The notes beneath the pieces were generated by a model. The model did no database searches, was not told where the DNA came from, and was given only the letters and a program-made list of their open reading frames with translations. A program made the translations under genes and the position numbers. Below, in pieces: positions 1 through 9,735 of a DNA stretch of 64,000 nucleotides. This stretch comes from Stomoxys calcitrans (taxonomy: Eukaryota; Arthropoda; Insecta; Diptera; Muscidae). Every line of letters begins with the position of its first letter. Positions within the stretch are counted from its first letter, which is position 1. The DNA lies in contig NC_081555.1 of assembly GCF_963082655.1 (NCBI RefSeq), positions 178,655,442-178,719,441 on the forward strand, in the 5' to 3' direction.

Positions 1-507
1 CCTCTAGAGGGCGCAATTCCTATCCAATTTTGCTGAAATTTTGCATGACGTATTTATTATGACTTTAAACAACTGTGCCAAATAAGGTTCAAATCGGTCC
101 ATAACCTTGACCCTCTAGAGGTCGCAATTATTATCCGATTTTCCTCTCATGACCATCACCATACGTGTTTATTATGGTCTGAGTCGGTCTATAGCCTGAT
201 ACAGCTTCCATATAAATCGACCTCTCTATTTTACTTCTTGAGCCCCCAAAGGGCGTAATTCTTATTCGAATTGGCTGACATTTTGCACAGGTCGCCAACA
301 TATAATATAATTGTAGTCCGAACCGGACCATATCTTGATATCGCTCTAATAGCAGAGCAAATCTTTTCTTTTTTCCTTTTTTGCCTAAGAAGAGATGCCG
401 GGAAAAGAACTCGACAATGCCGGGAAAAGAACTCGGCGATCCATGGTGGAGTGTATAAAAGATTCGGCCCGGAACTTAGCACGCTTTTACTTGTTATTAC
501 ATGGTTT
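1..507 (+). repeat. Family A repeat, 3' part
   Basis: This is the 3' portion of a dispersed repeat that I call family A. It shows two to three diverged subrepeats with the core 'atataaatcgacctc' and the phrases 'cttgagcc' and 'gggcgcaattcttatccgat'. It then shows the characteristic tail, 'catggtgga...' followed by 'attcggcccgg' and 'aacttagcacgcttttacttgtt', ending near 507. The left end is cut by the window edge. No protein is supported: the ORFs across it are shadows of the subrepeats. Confidence 0.8.
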
Positions 508-2027
508 CTTCGAAGAAACTTCTTAGAATTGTACGTAGTTTACGTTTTTGCTAAACGAGTTTTTGAAGAAAGACCGAAAGATTCTTCATGGGATCGCATA
601 TCAATATTTCGGGGTGTAACAAACGGAATGAATGGACAGGTTGGAAATTCAACGGTGCCCTCTCTCTGAACATAGCCTTCACTCAGCCTTGTTGCACATT
701 GCACGAATTTCTTATTGCAACAAACCACGATTTACCTATGCTTTTATGCACAGTGCAACACATATTCACATGTCGTTCTGCACGGATTTTTGATTCCATC
801 GTCGTGTTAATGGGGTTTGTGGCATTGTTACCGCTTTGCCTTGGCTGTTATTTTGCCATTTCAGGGTATGAATGCGTATTGCATACGCTTCTGCTTTAAT
901 AGCAGGTTATTCTTTCAGTGCACTATGTATGGGAGCAAGCAAAAAACAAAAAACTTGACTGCTGCTGTTTGTGATGCCGATGGTGGTAAAGACAGGGTAT
1001 AATGAATAAATGCTCGTTTTAACTGACATTCTTTAGCGATGATTTTCTTCGTTTTTTGTTTCCTCTTGCAATCTTTTTAAACGCTTTTGTAAAATTGTCG
1101 TTAATCACAACGACAGTTTTCTTCTCATTTTACTTGATTTTATGCCGTTTATTGTTGTTGGTGTTGTTCTTGTTGTTATCACTGAGCCCTGTGAACCTTT
1201 TTGATGATGTACCACCACACAGGAAGCTTTGTTTCGGCTTCGGCTTATGCTTAAAAATTGAAAAATTGTCTTGTTAATTGTCTGACCTTTCGTTTGCTGA
1301 TATGAACCGGCTGGGACTCGAAAATGTTGTCCTGCCTCGCCTTTTGCCTGTCGCCAAGATATTTGTCTTGACTCTTTGGATTTAAGCCACTTTTGGAAAT
1401 CATCGTTGTCATCATCATCGTCATCATCCTAATCGTCATCTGCTACTCCTTGCCTTCCACTGGCCCATGGTATATCTGTCTTTGATCCTTTTTACGACTG
1501 AGTTTTGACATATTTTACTTCGTTATTTCTTTTTGCTATTGCCCAGTTCGAATACATTTTTGGGTCATTTGAGAAAGAGAAAATATTTCGGTCATTTGAC
1601 TCAAGTTGGCAGTCAGTGTTACTGTTTCCTCAAAAGTCAGCAAATTTGTATCCGTTTCTTTTTGTGTTATTGTATTTATTTTTTTTTTTTAAGTGAATAT
1701 TATGGTCCCATACCAGATACCCTACAAGTGTTTTGTGTGGTCCTGATGTTCCCTAAAAAGAAAACTTTCAATACCGGTGTGCATTGGCTACGAAGCATTC
1801 TCTTCACAACTATAGTTGTACACCAAAAGATCCGAAAATTTTCTCTTCATGATATACACTTACTGCGTGAATTGCCAGATAACCATTTTCTTCTCTATCG
1901 AAGGATTTGCTTGTACCAAGGCCATTCGTGTGATATTTTATTCTTCATTACTGACAACCTGAAAGTCCAACCAAGACTTTCTAGATTTTCAAGAAACCAA
2001 AAGCATTACCTTCGGGTATTGTTTGAA
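508..2027. other. Unassigned AT-rich DNA
   Basis: I recognise no gene. There is a short imperfect CATCGT/CATCAT trinucleotide tract around 1399-1440 and a T-run near 1680. An open frame of 184 codons (1533-2087) runs through T-rich sequence and into the next repeat, has no recognisable motif and is probably chance. Confidence 0.5.
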
Positions 2028-2575
2028 AAGCAAGAAGCAAAATCAGGAGATCGGTTTGTATGGGAGCTGCATCAAGTTATTGATTGATACAGACCATATT
2101 GAACACGAATGTTGAAAGTCATTGGAGAAGCTATTGTACAAAATTTCTACCAAATCGGATAAGAATTTCGGCCTCTAGAGGCTCAAGAAGTCAAGTCCCC
2201 AGATCGGTTTGTATGACAGCTATATAAGGTTATAGACCGATTTGAACCATACTTGGCACATTTGTTGGATATCCTAACAAAATACTTCGTGCAAAATTTC
2301 ATTCAAATCGGATAAGAATTGCGCCCTCTAGTGGCTCAAGATGTCAAGTCCCCAGATCGGTTTATATGGCAGCTATATCAGGTTATAATCCGATTTAAAC
2401 CATACTTGGTACAGTTATTGGATATCATAAGAAAACACGTCGAGCAAAATTTCATTCCAATCGTATAAGTATTGCGCTCTCTGGATGCTCAAGTAGTTAA
2501 GACCCAAGATCGATTTATATGGCAGCTATATCAGGTTATGGACCGATTTTAACAATACTTGGCACATTTGTTGAG
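2028..2575 (-). repeat. Family A repeat fragment, minus strand
   Basis: There are about four subrepeats of roughly 150 bp in reverse orientation. Recurring phrases on the plus strand are 'agatcggttt(g/a)tatg(g/a)cagctata', 'ggataagaattgcgccctcta' and 'ctcaag...gtcaag'. Neither end motif is present. At about 2576 the block abuts a plus-strand family B repeat that has lost its first bases, so this is probably a broken junction between two copies in opposite orientation. Confidence 0.75.
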
Positions 2576-3656
2576 AGGAATATTCATTTTGTCATTCCGT
2601 TTGAAACACATCTAAATATCCATTTCCGACCCTATAATGTATATACATTCTTGATCAGCGTAAAAATCTAAAACGATCTAGACATGTCCGCCCGTCTGAG
2701 AGTGAGTTGTGTTAGGCTTTTCGCCATCCTTCGTCAATTTAGCTCAGATCGGTTAAGATTTAGATATAGCTGCCATATAGATCGATCTCTCGATTTAGGG
2801 TCTTAGGCCCATAAAAGCCACATTTATTATCCGATTTTGCTGAGATTTGGGACAGTGAATTGTGTTAGGCAATAAGATAACCCTCATTAATTTGACCCAG
2901 ATCGGTCAAGATTTGGATATAGCTGCCATATAGACCGATCCTCCGATTGAGGGTCTTAGGCCCATAAAAGCCACATTTATTATCCGATTATGCTGAAATT
3001 TGGGACAGTGAGTTTTCTTAAGCTCTTCGATAGCTTTCTTTAATTTGGCTCTGATCGGTTCAGATTTGGATATAGCTGCCATATTTTTCTCGATTTAATG
3101 TTTTGGTCCCATAAAAGGCGCATTTATTTACCGATGTCGCTGAAATTTGAGACAGTGAGTTGTGTTAGGCTCTTCGGCGTCCTTTTTGAATTTGGCCCAG
3201 ATCGGTCTAGATTTGAATATAGCTGTCATATAGACGGACCTCTCGATTTAAGGTTTTGGGCCCACAAAAGGCGCATTTATTGTCCGATGACGCTGAAATT
3301 TCGAACAGTGCTTTGCGTTAAGCTCTTCAACATTTTTCTGCAACTTGGCCCAAATCGGTCCAGATTTGGATATAGCTGCCATATAGACCGATATCTCGAT
3401 TTAAAGTCTTGGCCCCATTAAAGGCGCATATATAATCCGATTTCACTGAAATTTGACACAGTAACTTATGTTAGGCTTTTCGACATCCGTGTCGTATATA
3501 GTTCAGATCGGTTTATTTTTAGATATAGCTACTATTAGTATCTGCTCCAAATCGGAACTTAATTCGATAAAACTGCTATGGATGGTTTACATATATACTC
3601 GAGGTGGTGGGTATCCAATGTTCGGTACGGCCGAACTTAACGCCTTTTTACTTGTT
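2576..3656 (+). repeat. Family B repeat, nearly complete
   Basis: The head lacks the first bases but keeps 'ttcattttgtcattccgtttg' and the 'catgtccgcccgtctg' block. The body holds about five subrepeats of roughly 150 bp, with cores near 2770, 2920, 3074, 3224 and 3374, each containing 'ggatatagctgccatatagaccgat' or a variant. The tail 'gaggtggtgggtatcc', then a TTCGG/CCGAA inverted repeat, then 'cttaacgcctttttacttgtt' ends near 3656. The open frames in this stretch follow the subrepeats and are not genes. Confidence 0.85.
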
Positions 3657-5024
3657 TTTTTGCATCATCTCAGCATTTCCTGTTTTCCAGCTATGCGCTT
3701 ATGATGAGAACGAAAGGGGGGGTTTGCTCTTTTTTTGCTTTGGCATATTTAGATTTTGACATTTATCGCCTTTTCAAGTGTCTCCTTTTGCGTGCACTAA
3801 CAAAATTGGCATGTCCATAATATATACTGTGATGATAACTCGGATGGTATGGAAAGATGGCTAAGCTTTTTGCTTAAACAAAATTGACCATCCTATCCCA
3901 AAGTCGTCCGTCCAAAGCCGTCCGTCCATCGTTTGTGTTGTTCTGACATTCGTTTTAATCTTTGCTTATTTAAGATGTTTCTTTTTTTTCCTTTTCTTAT
4001 TTTTAGTGTCTCATTTCACTTCTTTTTTCGCAAGTAAAAAAAGACAAAATCCAAGTAGGTTTGGTATACCTCCCAAGAACCAAATAACAGCATTTATCTG
4101 CCCCTCTCGTTAAAAGGGAAAATTGCAGCCACAACAAATCTCATGATAGGGAAACATAAGAAGTACTTAAAAATGGTTTTATAATTGATTCGGTTCAATT
4201 ATTGAAAGAAATATTTCTTGTTGTGCCATAGCCCGCAAATGGGAAGGGCCAATGGGGCGTATGATAGAGAAAACGGCACACAACTATTGTGTGTGTGTGT
4301 GCGTGTGTGTGTGTATTGTGTCTGTCTGCCTGCTGTCCCCAGCATAATGTTTTGGGTCAAAAAGGGTACAACTTTGGGGATTAGAGGATTTTATTTTTGA
4401 AGAAAATTATTGTTGTCATCTTATTTTCTGCTGTTGATAAGCATTTTTATTACATTTTATTAATGCCTCTCCGTCGTCGTCTTTCCCCTGCTTCCCCGCC
4501 AAGCCAACTTCCTGCACTGGCTTTGCAAGGCTCATCATTAAAAATTGTTGGCAGGCAATATTTCCGTTGATGGGATTTATATTGATTGTATTATAAAGGA
4601 GTCTTGCAGCAGCAGCGGCAGCGGCAGCACAAGTGATTAGTAAATGCTTTGGCTTTGGATTTAGCAAACGATATTAAAAATTCTCTTATTTTACTTTTCC
4701 ATTCAAAGCGTTAAAGGGATTAGCAATATCGCTACTTATTTCAGAGATGAATTAATATTTTCAAAGATAATTTTATTAAGTCTAAGACAATGAGAGTTTA
4801 AATGGGATTTAATTTCGTCATTTTGTGAAATAACTCAAGCGAAAGAAACAGGAAGCGGGGTTTTTGACAGTTGTCCACTTTAGAGAGTATACTTTATTAA
4901 GCCCAATTTACCTGGGCATGAGCAGCAGAGAGTTATTTGTCCAAATCATTAATGCATCTGGCTACATCATCGCATACGGAGCGAAGGTAGGAGGATTGTA
5001 ATTCGTGCAGTATAGTCACATCTC
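3657..5024. other. Unassigned DNA with simple repeats
   Basis: I see no gene here. A (GT)n microsatellite lies at about 4288-4320, with a CAG/CGG-type triplet tract at 4606-4632. The rest is AT-rich and unremarkable. Confidence 0.5.
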
Positions 5025-5050
5025 GTCTTCGCCTAGCACCAGGCGAAGAC
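5025..5050. other. Perfect 10-bp hairpin
   Basis: GTCTTCGCCT at 5025-5034 is followed by a six-base loop and its exact reverse complement AGGCGAAGAC at 5041-5050. Just downstream, to about 5100, come imperfect repeats of 'gacctctac'. No gene or element was recognised around it, and its function is unknown. Confidence 0.7.
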
Positions 5051-5370
5051 CTCTAACCTCTACCTGGAATGTAGACCTCGCATAGATCTGACCTCTACAT
5101 GAAATGTATGGGCATTGCAGTCAGGTCGAATTCTGCCGATATAGAGCTACACAAAGTGTACATATCGCCGCTTGGTAGTTGTGTCCCAATTTCTTATCAG
5201 AAAAGTAAATTTGCTCATATCAGTAAACATTGCTGAACTTATCAAACCTCAACTTTATACCATTTGACAACAGCAGAACATGTTTGCTGTTTCAGCAAAA
5301 AATGCTGCTGTCCCTTTTTGGCAGATTTTTTGCTCTTACAACAAACATTTTTGCTGTTTTTACTAACAAA

Positions 5371-5733
5371 TGGCGTGGGATACAAACGCGAACTTAACAC
5401 TGTGGAACAGCGGTAGGACGACGAAAATACTATGGGCAAATCCAGATTGTGAGAAGATGAGGCAATTACTGAATGGAAGTAAGCAGAACGGGACACATAG
5501 GACTCCGAGGCCACTTTTGCCAAATCGGTGCGGCAAGTGATAGCATGTATTGGTCATGTAGGGAAGATAATGAGAATATGAAGCATTTCCTATGTCATTG
5601 TCCGACTTTCGGGGCTAACATACATCGGCACTAAGGTGGGGATACAATACCAGACATAAACCAACTTAGAGACGGGATATGAAAGACAATTAGGGATTTG
5701 TTAAGTAGCCTGGAATGGCTGACTAAGATTTTC
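5371..5733 (+). pseudogene. Decayed LINE 3' end (RNase H tail and CCHC-like finger)
   Basis: Conceptual translation gives a stretch reading as the end of a LINE polyprotein: residues like ILWANPDCEKMRQLLNGSKQ, then after a frame change TGHIGLRGHF, followed by SCREDNENMKHFLCHCPTF. The family normally has C-x2-C-x8-H-x4-C here. The first cysteine is replaced by tyrosine, giving Y-x2-C...H...C-H-C. At least one frameshift lies between the two blocks, and in-frame stops follow the finger. A family A repeat begins immediately downstream at about 5734, so the original 3' UTR is gone. It belongs to the group of non-LTR elements with RNase H and a terminal finger (I/R1/LOA-like); the clade is not resolved. 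It is a dead remnant. Confidence 0.65.
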
Positions 5734-6991
5734 TTTTTATACCCTCCACCATAGGATGGGGGTATACTAATTTCCTCATTCTGCTTGTAACACCTCGAAA
5801 CATGCGTCTGAGACCCCATAAAGTGTATAAATTCTTGATCGTCATGTCATTTTAAGTCGATCTAGCCATGTCCGTCTGTCTATTTGTCGAAAACAAGCTA
5901 ACTTTCGAAGGAGTAAAGCTAGCCGCCTGAAATTTTGCACTTATACTTCTTATAAGTGTAGGTCGGTTGGGATTGTAAATAGTCCATGTCTTGACATAGC
6001 TGCCATATAAACCGATCTTGGGTCTTGACTTCTCTAGAAGGCGCAATTTTTCTCCGATTGGATAGAAATTTTGCCCGACGTGTTTTGTTATGATATCCAA
6101 CAACTGAGCCAAGTATGGCGTAAATCGGTTTAGAATCTGATACAGCTGCCGTATAAACCGTTTTTGGGTCTTGACTTTTTAAGCCTCTAGAGGGCTCAAT
6201 TCTTATCCGATTTGAATGAATTTTGCACGACGTGTTCTGTTATGATATCCAACAACTGTGCCGAGTGTGGTTCAAATCGGTCCATAACCTGATATAGCTG
6301 TCATATACACAGATCTGGGGACTTGACTTCTTGAGCTTCTAGAGAGCGCAATTCCTATTCGATTTTTGCATGTCGTATTTTATTATTCAAATCGCTTTAT
6401 AACCTGATATCGCTCTCTTATAAACCGATCTTGGGTCTTGACTTCTTGAGCCTCTAGAGGGCGCAATTCTTATCCGATTTGAATGAATTTTTGCACGACG
6501 TGTTCTGTTATGATATCTAATAACTATGCCGAGCATGGATCAAATCGGTTCATAACCTGATATAGCTGCCATATAAACCAATCTGGGATCTTGACTTCTT
6601 GAGGCTCTAAAAGTCGCAGCTATTATCCGATTTGCCTGAAATTTTGTACGACGGAACCTCTCATGACCATCAACATATGTGTTTATTATGATCTGAATTG
6701 GTCTATAGCCCGATACAGCTCCCATATAAATCGATCTCTCTATTTTACTTCTTGAGCCAACAAAGTGCCCAATTCTTATTCGAATTGGCTGACATTTTAC
6801 ACAGGTCTCCAACATAAAATTTAATTGTGGTCCAAACCGGACCATATCTTAATATCGCTCTAATAGCAGAGCAAATTTCTTCTATCTTTTTTGCCTAAGA
6901 AGAGATGCCGCAAAAGAACTCGACAAATGCCATCCATGGTGGAGGTTATATAAGATTCGGCCCGGCCGAACTTAGCACGCTTTTACTTGTT
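5734..6991 (+). repeat. Family A repeat, full length (type copy)
   Basis: It starts in a T-run (TTTTTATACCCTCCACC, with the inverted-repeat bases at 5742-5750), followed by 'ggatgggggtatactaattt' and a GTCCGTCTGTC block. It continues through about six subrepeats of roughly 115-155 bp with the core 'atagctgccatataaaccgatc'. It ends with GGTGGAGGT at 6938-6946, the palindrome TTCGGCCCGGCCGAA at 6956-6970, and 'cttagcacgcttttacttgtt' ending at 6991. It has no coding capacity: the 101-codon and 86-codon minus-strand frames follow the subrepeats. I infer a non-autonomous mobile element of unknown class. Confidence 0.85.
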
Positions 6992-7412
6992 AGTATTTAA
7001 AGCGCACAACAATCCGAGTACTGGCTTAGTTGTATGTCCATAGTGACAAGGAGCGGATTAATATCCGTGCCCTCTTTTCTGCCTAACCTACTAACAAATT
7101 TCTCAGGGTGCAATTTTACAGACCTGACATAACTGACTTACTTTCTAACCAAAATCGCCGGAATACTTGATTACGCATCAAGTTTCTTGGCATTCTCCTC
7201 CAGGTAACGACCTACGGGGCATAGCTTTGGCAGGGCAGATTCAAGGCTCCACGTTCAGCACGATGAATAAAAATTCCCTTCCCCAGACCTCCTGAGTATC
7301 ATATCCAGGCAAGCCGTCATTTCAAATCAGATCACCTACCCATAATTCTCACCATTGCCCTACCATCCGACTTTATAACCTTCGAGCGCCAGACTTTATT
7401 CAATCAGAAGAA
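6992..7412 (+). pseudogene. LINE endonuclease remnant
   Basis: The 3' half of a LINE apurinic-type endonuclease domain can be read with frame changes. One block reads NDLRGIALAGQIQGSTFS, a next block reads SPDLLSIISRQAV, and a final block holds the catalytic-histidine motif SDHLPIILTIALPSDF and then ERQTLFNQKKDYG, ending about 7410. In the Jockey-type family this region sits at the end of the endonuclease, just before the RT linker. A tRNA-headed SINE begins directly after it, so RT is absent. The first 190 bases are too decayed to read. It is a non-functional remnant. Confidence 0.6.
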
Positions 7413-7640
7413 GGACTATGGCCGGAGGCCTTCGTGGCGCACAGCTTAACATATCCGTCTTTGACGCAGAGCACATGGTTTCAAACTCCGGCGAGAACAT
7501 CAGAAAATTTTGTCAGCGGTGGTTATCTCCTTACTAATACTGGCTACATTTGTAAGGTATGCTGCCATATTAAAACTTCTCTTCCAAATGGTGTCGCTAT
7601 GCAGCGAGCACGGCGTACAAAAGGAGGAACCTTGTGACAC
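7413..7640 (+). mobile_element. tRNA-headed SINE (SINE1), copy 1
   Basis: A tRNA-like head ('cgtggcgcacagc' resembling a polymerase III A box, then 'ggtttcaaactcc' in the B-box position) is followed by 'ggcgagaacatcag', 'ggtggttatctccttacta', 'tactggctacatttg' and a tRNA-unrelated body containing 'gtgtcgctatg' and 'aaaaggaggaacc'. The same order recurs at 13941, 17320, 21431, 24885, 52655 and, inverted, 53195. The 67-codon frame through it is not a gene. The head is diverged, so activity is unlikely. Confidence 0.7.
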
Positions 7641-9365
7641 GATACACAAAACAATTTGTTCACTTTGAGGTGTTTGAGTTCACCTACAATAGCCTGTTAC
7701 CAGCCATATATACGGCAGTTACACTATTACGCATGAACACTTTAATACACACCACCTTAGGATGGAAGTTTACTAAACTAATCATACCGTTTGTAACACC
7801 TTAAAATATTAACTTGCGACCCCTTAAAGCAATTATATTCTTGAATCTAGCAAAATATGACAACTACGGATAATAACCAATACAGTCAGTATTTGTATGG
7901 GAATAATATCTTGCTATAGCCCGATTCATACCAATCTTGCCCATTTGCTAAACATCCCACCGGTCAAAATGTTTTGAGGCCACTTATTGACAATTTGAAT
8001 TTCTCAAAGAACTTTGTCAAAGTTTGAATATTTGTTTTTCATAAAAGTTGCGTCGTCTATTGAGGTATTCATAAATTTGCATAAATACCATCTGCCTTTA
8101 CCCCACTTTCATTACACTTCTCATGCAATAACTTTGCTATATAAACTTTCAATAGTCTATTTTGTATGAAAAGATAAAATCATTGCAATCCCCAGAACAC
8201 AAATTTCCTTCAAGATAAAATTTGATTTAATACTACCCATAAGCCGAAAGTAGAAGTACACATCATGGGTCCATAAGTTTCCAACACAAAAGAGTTACAA
8301 ATTGCATTTTATCTCACAAAGTAATGGCCTACACATTCATAAAGTCAAGTAGGAAATGGCCTTTTCAAATATTCCTGTTAATAAGCTCACAACACTCCGG
8401 TGGAAATGCTTTACAATCTCTTCTTGTTACTCTTCATTCCCTCAAAGGCGAGGCCTACATCACATTTGGCCATAATGAAATTTGACACAAATAAGCAGGC
8501 ATTGTTTGAGAGGTTTGGTTGAGCGCTGGGGGGAAAGGGTGGAAATTTAAATAGCCGTTCTTTCTATGGGCTGCCATAAATGAGTCTCGATTGAACGGAT
8601 ATCAGGATTCATCCTTAATTAATAACAACAAGCATCCGGAACAAAAGAGCAAGAGCACCTTTTCAAAACAAAGCCATAACCAAATCGCCTTAAGTTCATA
8701 CTTGTAACTCATGAATCGAACCTCTTTCATTTGGAGTAACGTTTGGGGATTATGATATTGAGGAGTCTCTCGACTGACAAACAATAAATAGACCTTTGCA
8801 TATGAATGGCAAAGGGATTCTGGTATGGCAACATGCTTACATTTCCGGTTAATCAGCTTAGTTTGTTTACTCGGAAGGAGGCAGTATTTGGAAATCAAAT
8901 GATAGACAGAAAAATATGATAAGCTTTAGAAAACACTTGTTTTTGTAACAGCCTAATGGGGTATATATTCAAAAATAAAAGTTCTCACATTTATGCCCAT
9001 TCTCCTAGCGAAGCAGTAAAAATGTATTCTGCTTTAACGCCTGCCACCCATCCACCACAATCATATCGTTAGTCATTGCGAGCCATAAATCAGAAGCACT
9101 GAAAATCTATGAAAAACAACAGCATGATGAGCATGGTGAGGTTTTTGCAGTTGAGTGAATTCTGGGAACCTGTGTCAAGAGAAATCATTAATTTATTGAT
9201 TCCAGGAAAACATGGAAAAAAACAAACATGTGTCGTACGATTGATCTTTTCAACGGTGTCATAATGGCATTAACATTAATTCATAGTGAGCGTCATTATT
9301 TTATTAAACGTTAAATTGTTCCACTAATTGATTGCTGAGGATAAGGAGTTTTCCAATCTGGTACA
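7641..9365. other. Unassigned DNA with a degenerate family A head
   Basis: At about 7745-7860 there is a worn family A head ('caccaccttaggatgg', 'taccgtttgtaacacctt'), and weak subrepeat traces run to about 7970. The rest, to 9365, is AT-rich with no gene, RNA or repeat that I can name. A 98-codon minus-strand frame (8602-8898) has no recognisable motif. Confidence 0.45.
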
Positions 9366-9735
9366 GAACAATAACTTAAAACGTATTTAATTCGACCAAG
9401 TTATATTTCGATTTGGAATATATTCTTCATGGATGTCGCAGGTCATAATAAACCTCTATGTGCAAAATGTCAGCTCATATCTGATAACAATTGCGACTTT
9501 CCAGGTCTCAAGATGTCAAATGGAAGGATCGATTAAACTGGGAGCTACACCAGCTGTTGCTTGGATTTTGGAAGTCGTAACAGAGCACTAATTGTAAATC
9601 CTTCTATGAAGAAACTGCAAAAAGAACTGAAATTGTTCCGCCAGCTTCGGCCCGATATCCCCCCACCCCCTGGCTACGTCCCTGGTGGTGGGTATATAAC
9701 ATATGCCGAACTTAATGCGTTTTTACTTGTTCTCT
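9366..9735 (+). repeat. Family A repeat, 3' fragment
   Basis: The final subrepeat ('gtgcaaaatgtcagctcat', 'ctcaagatgtcaa', 'tgggagctacacc') is followed by the tail GGTGGTGGGTATA near 9681 and 'gccgaacttaatgcgtttttacttgtt' ending about 9732. The 5' part is missing. A LINE pseudogene starts within a few bases of its end. Confidence 0.75.

Noticed and set aside
1533..2087. 184-codon ORF
   Set aside because: It begins in T-rich DNA and ends in a minus-strand family A repeat; no motif.
5734..6991. Family A/B repeats as Helitrons
   Set aside because: There is a subterminal hairpin, but the terminus is ACTTGTT, not CTRR, and no TC start is evident; class left open.
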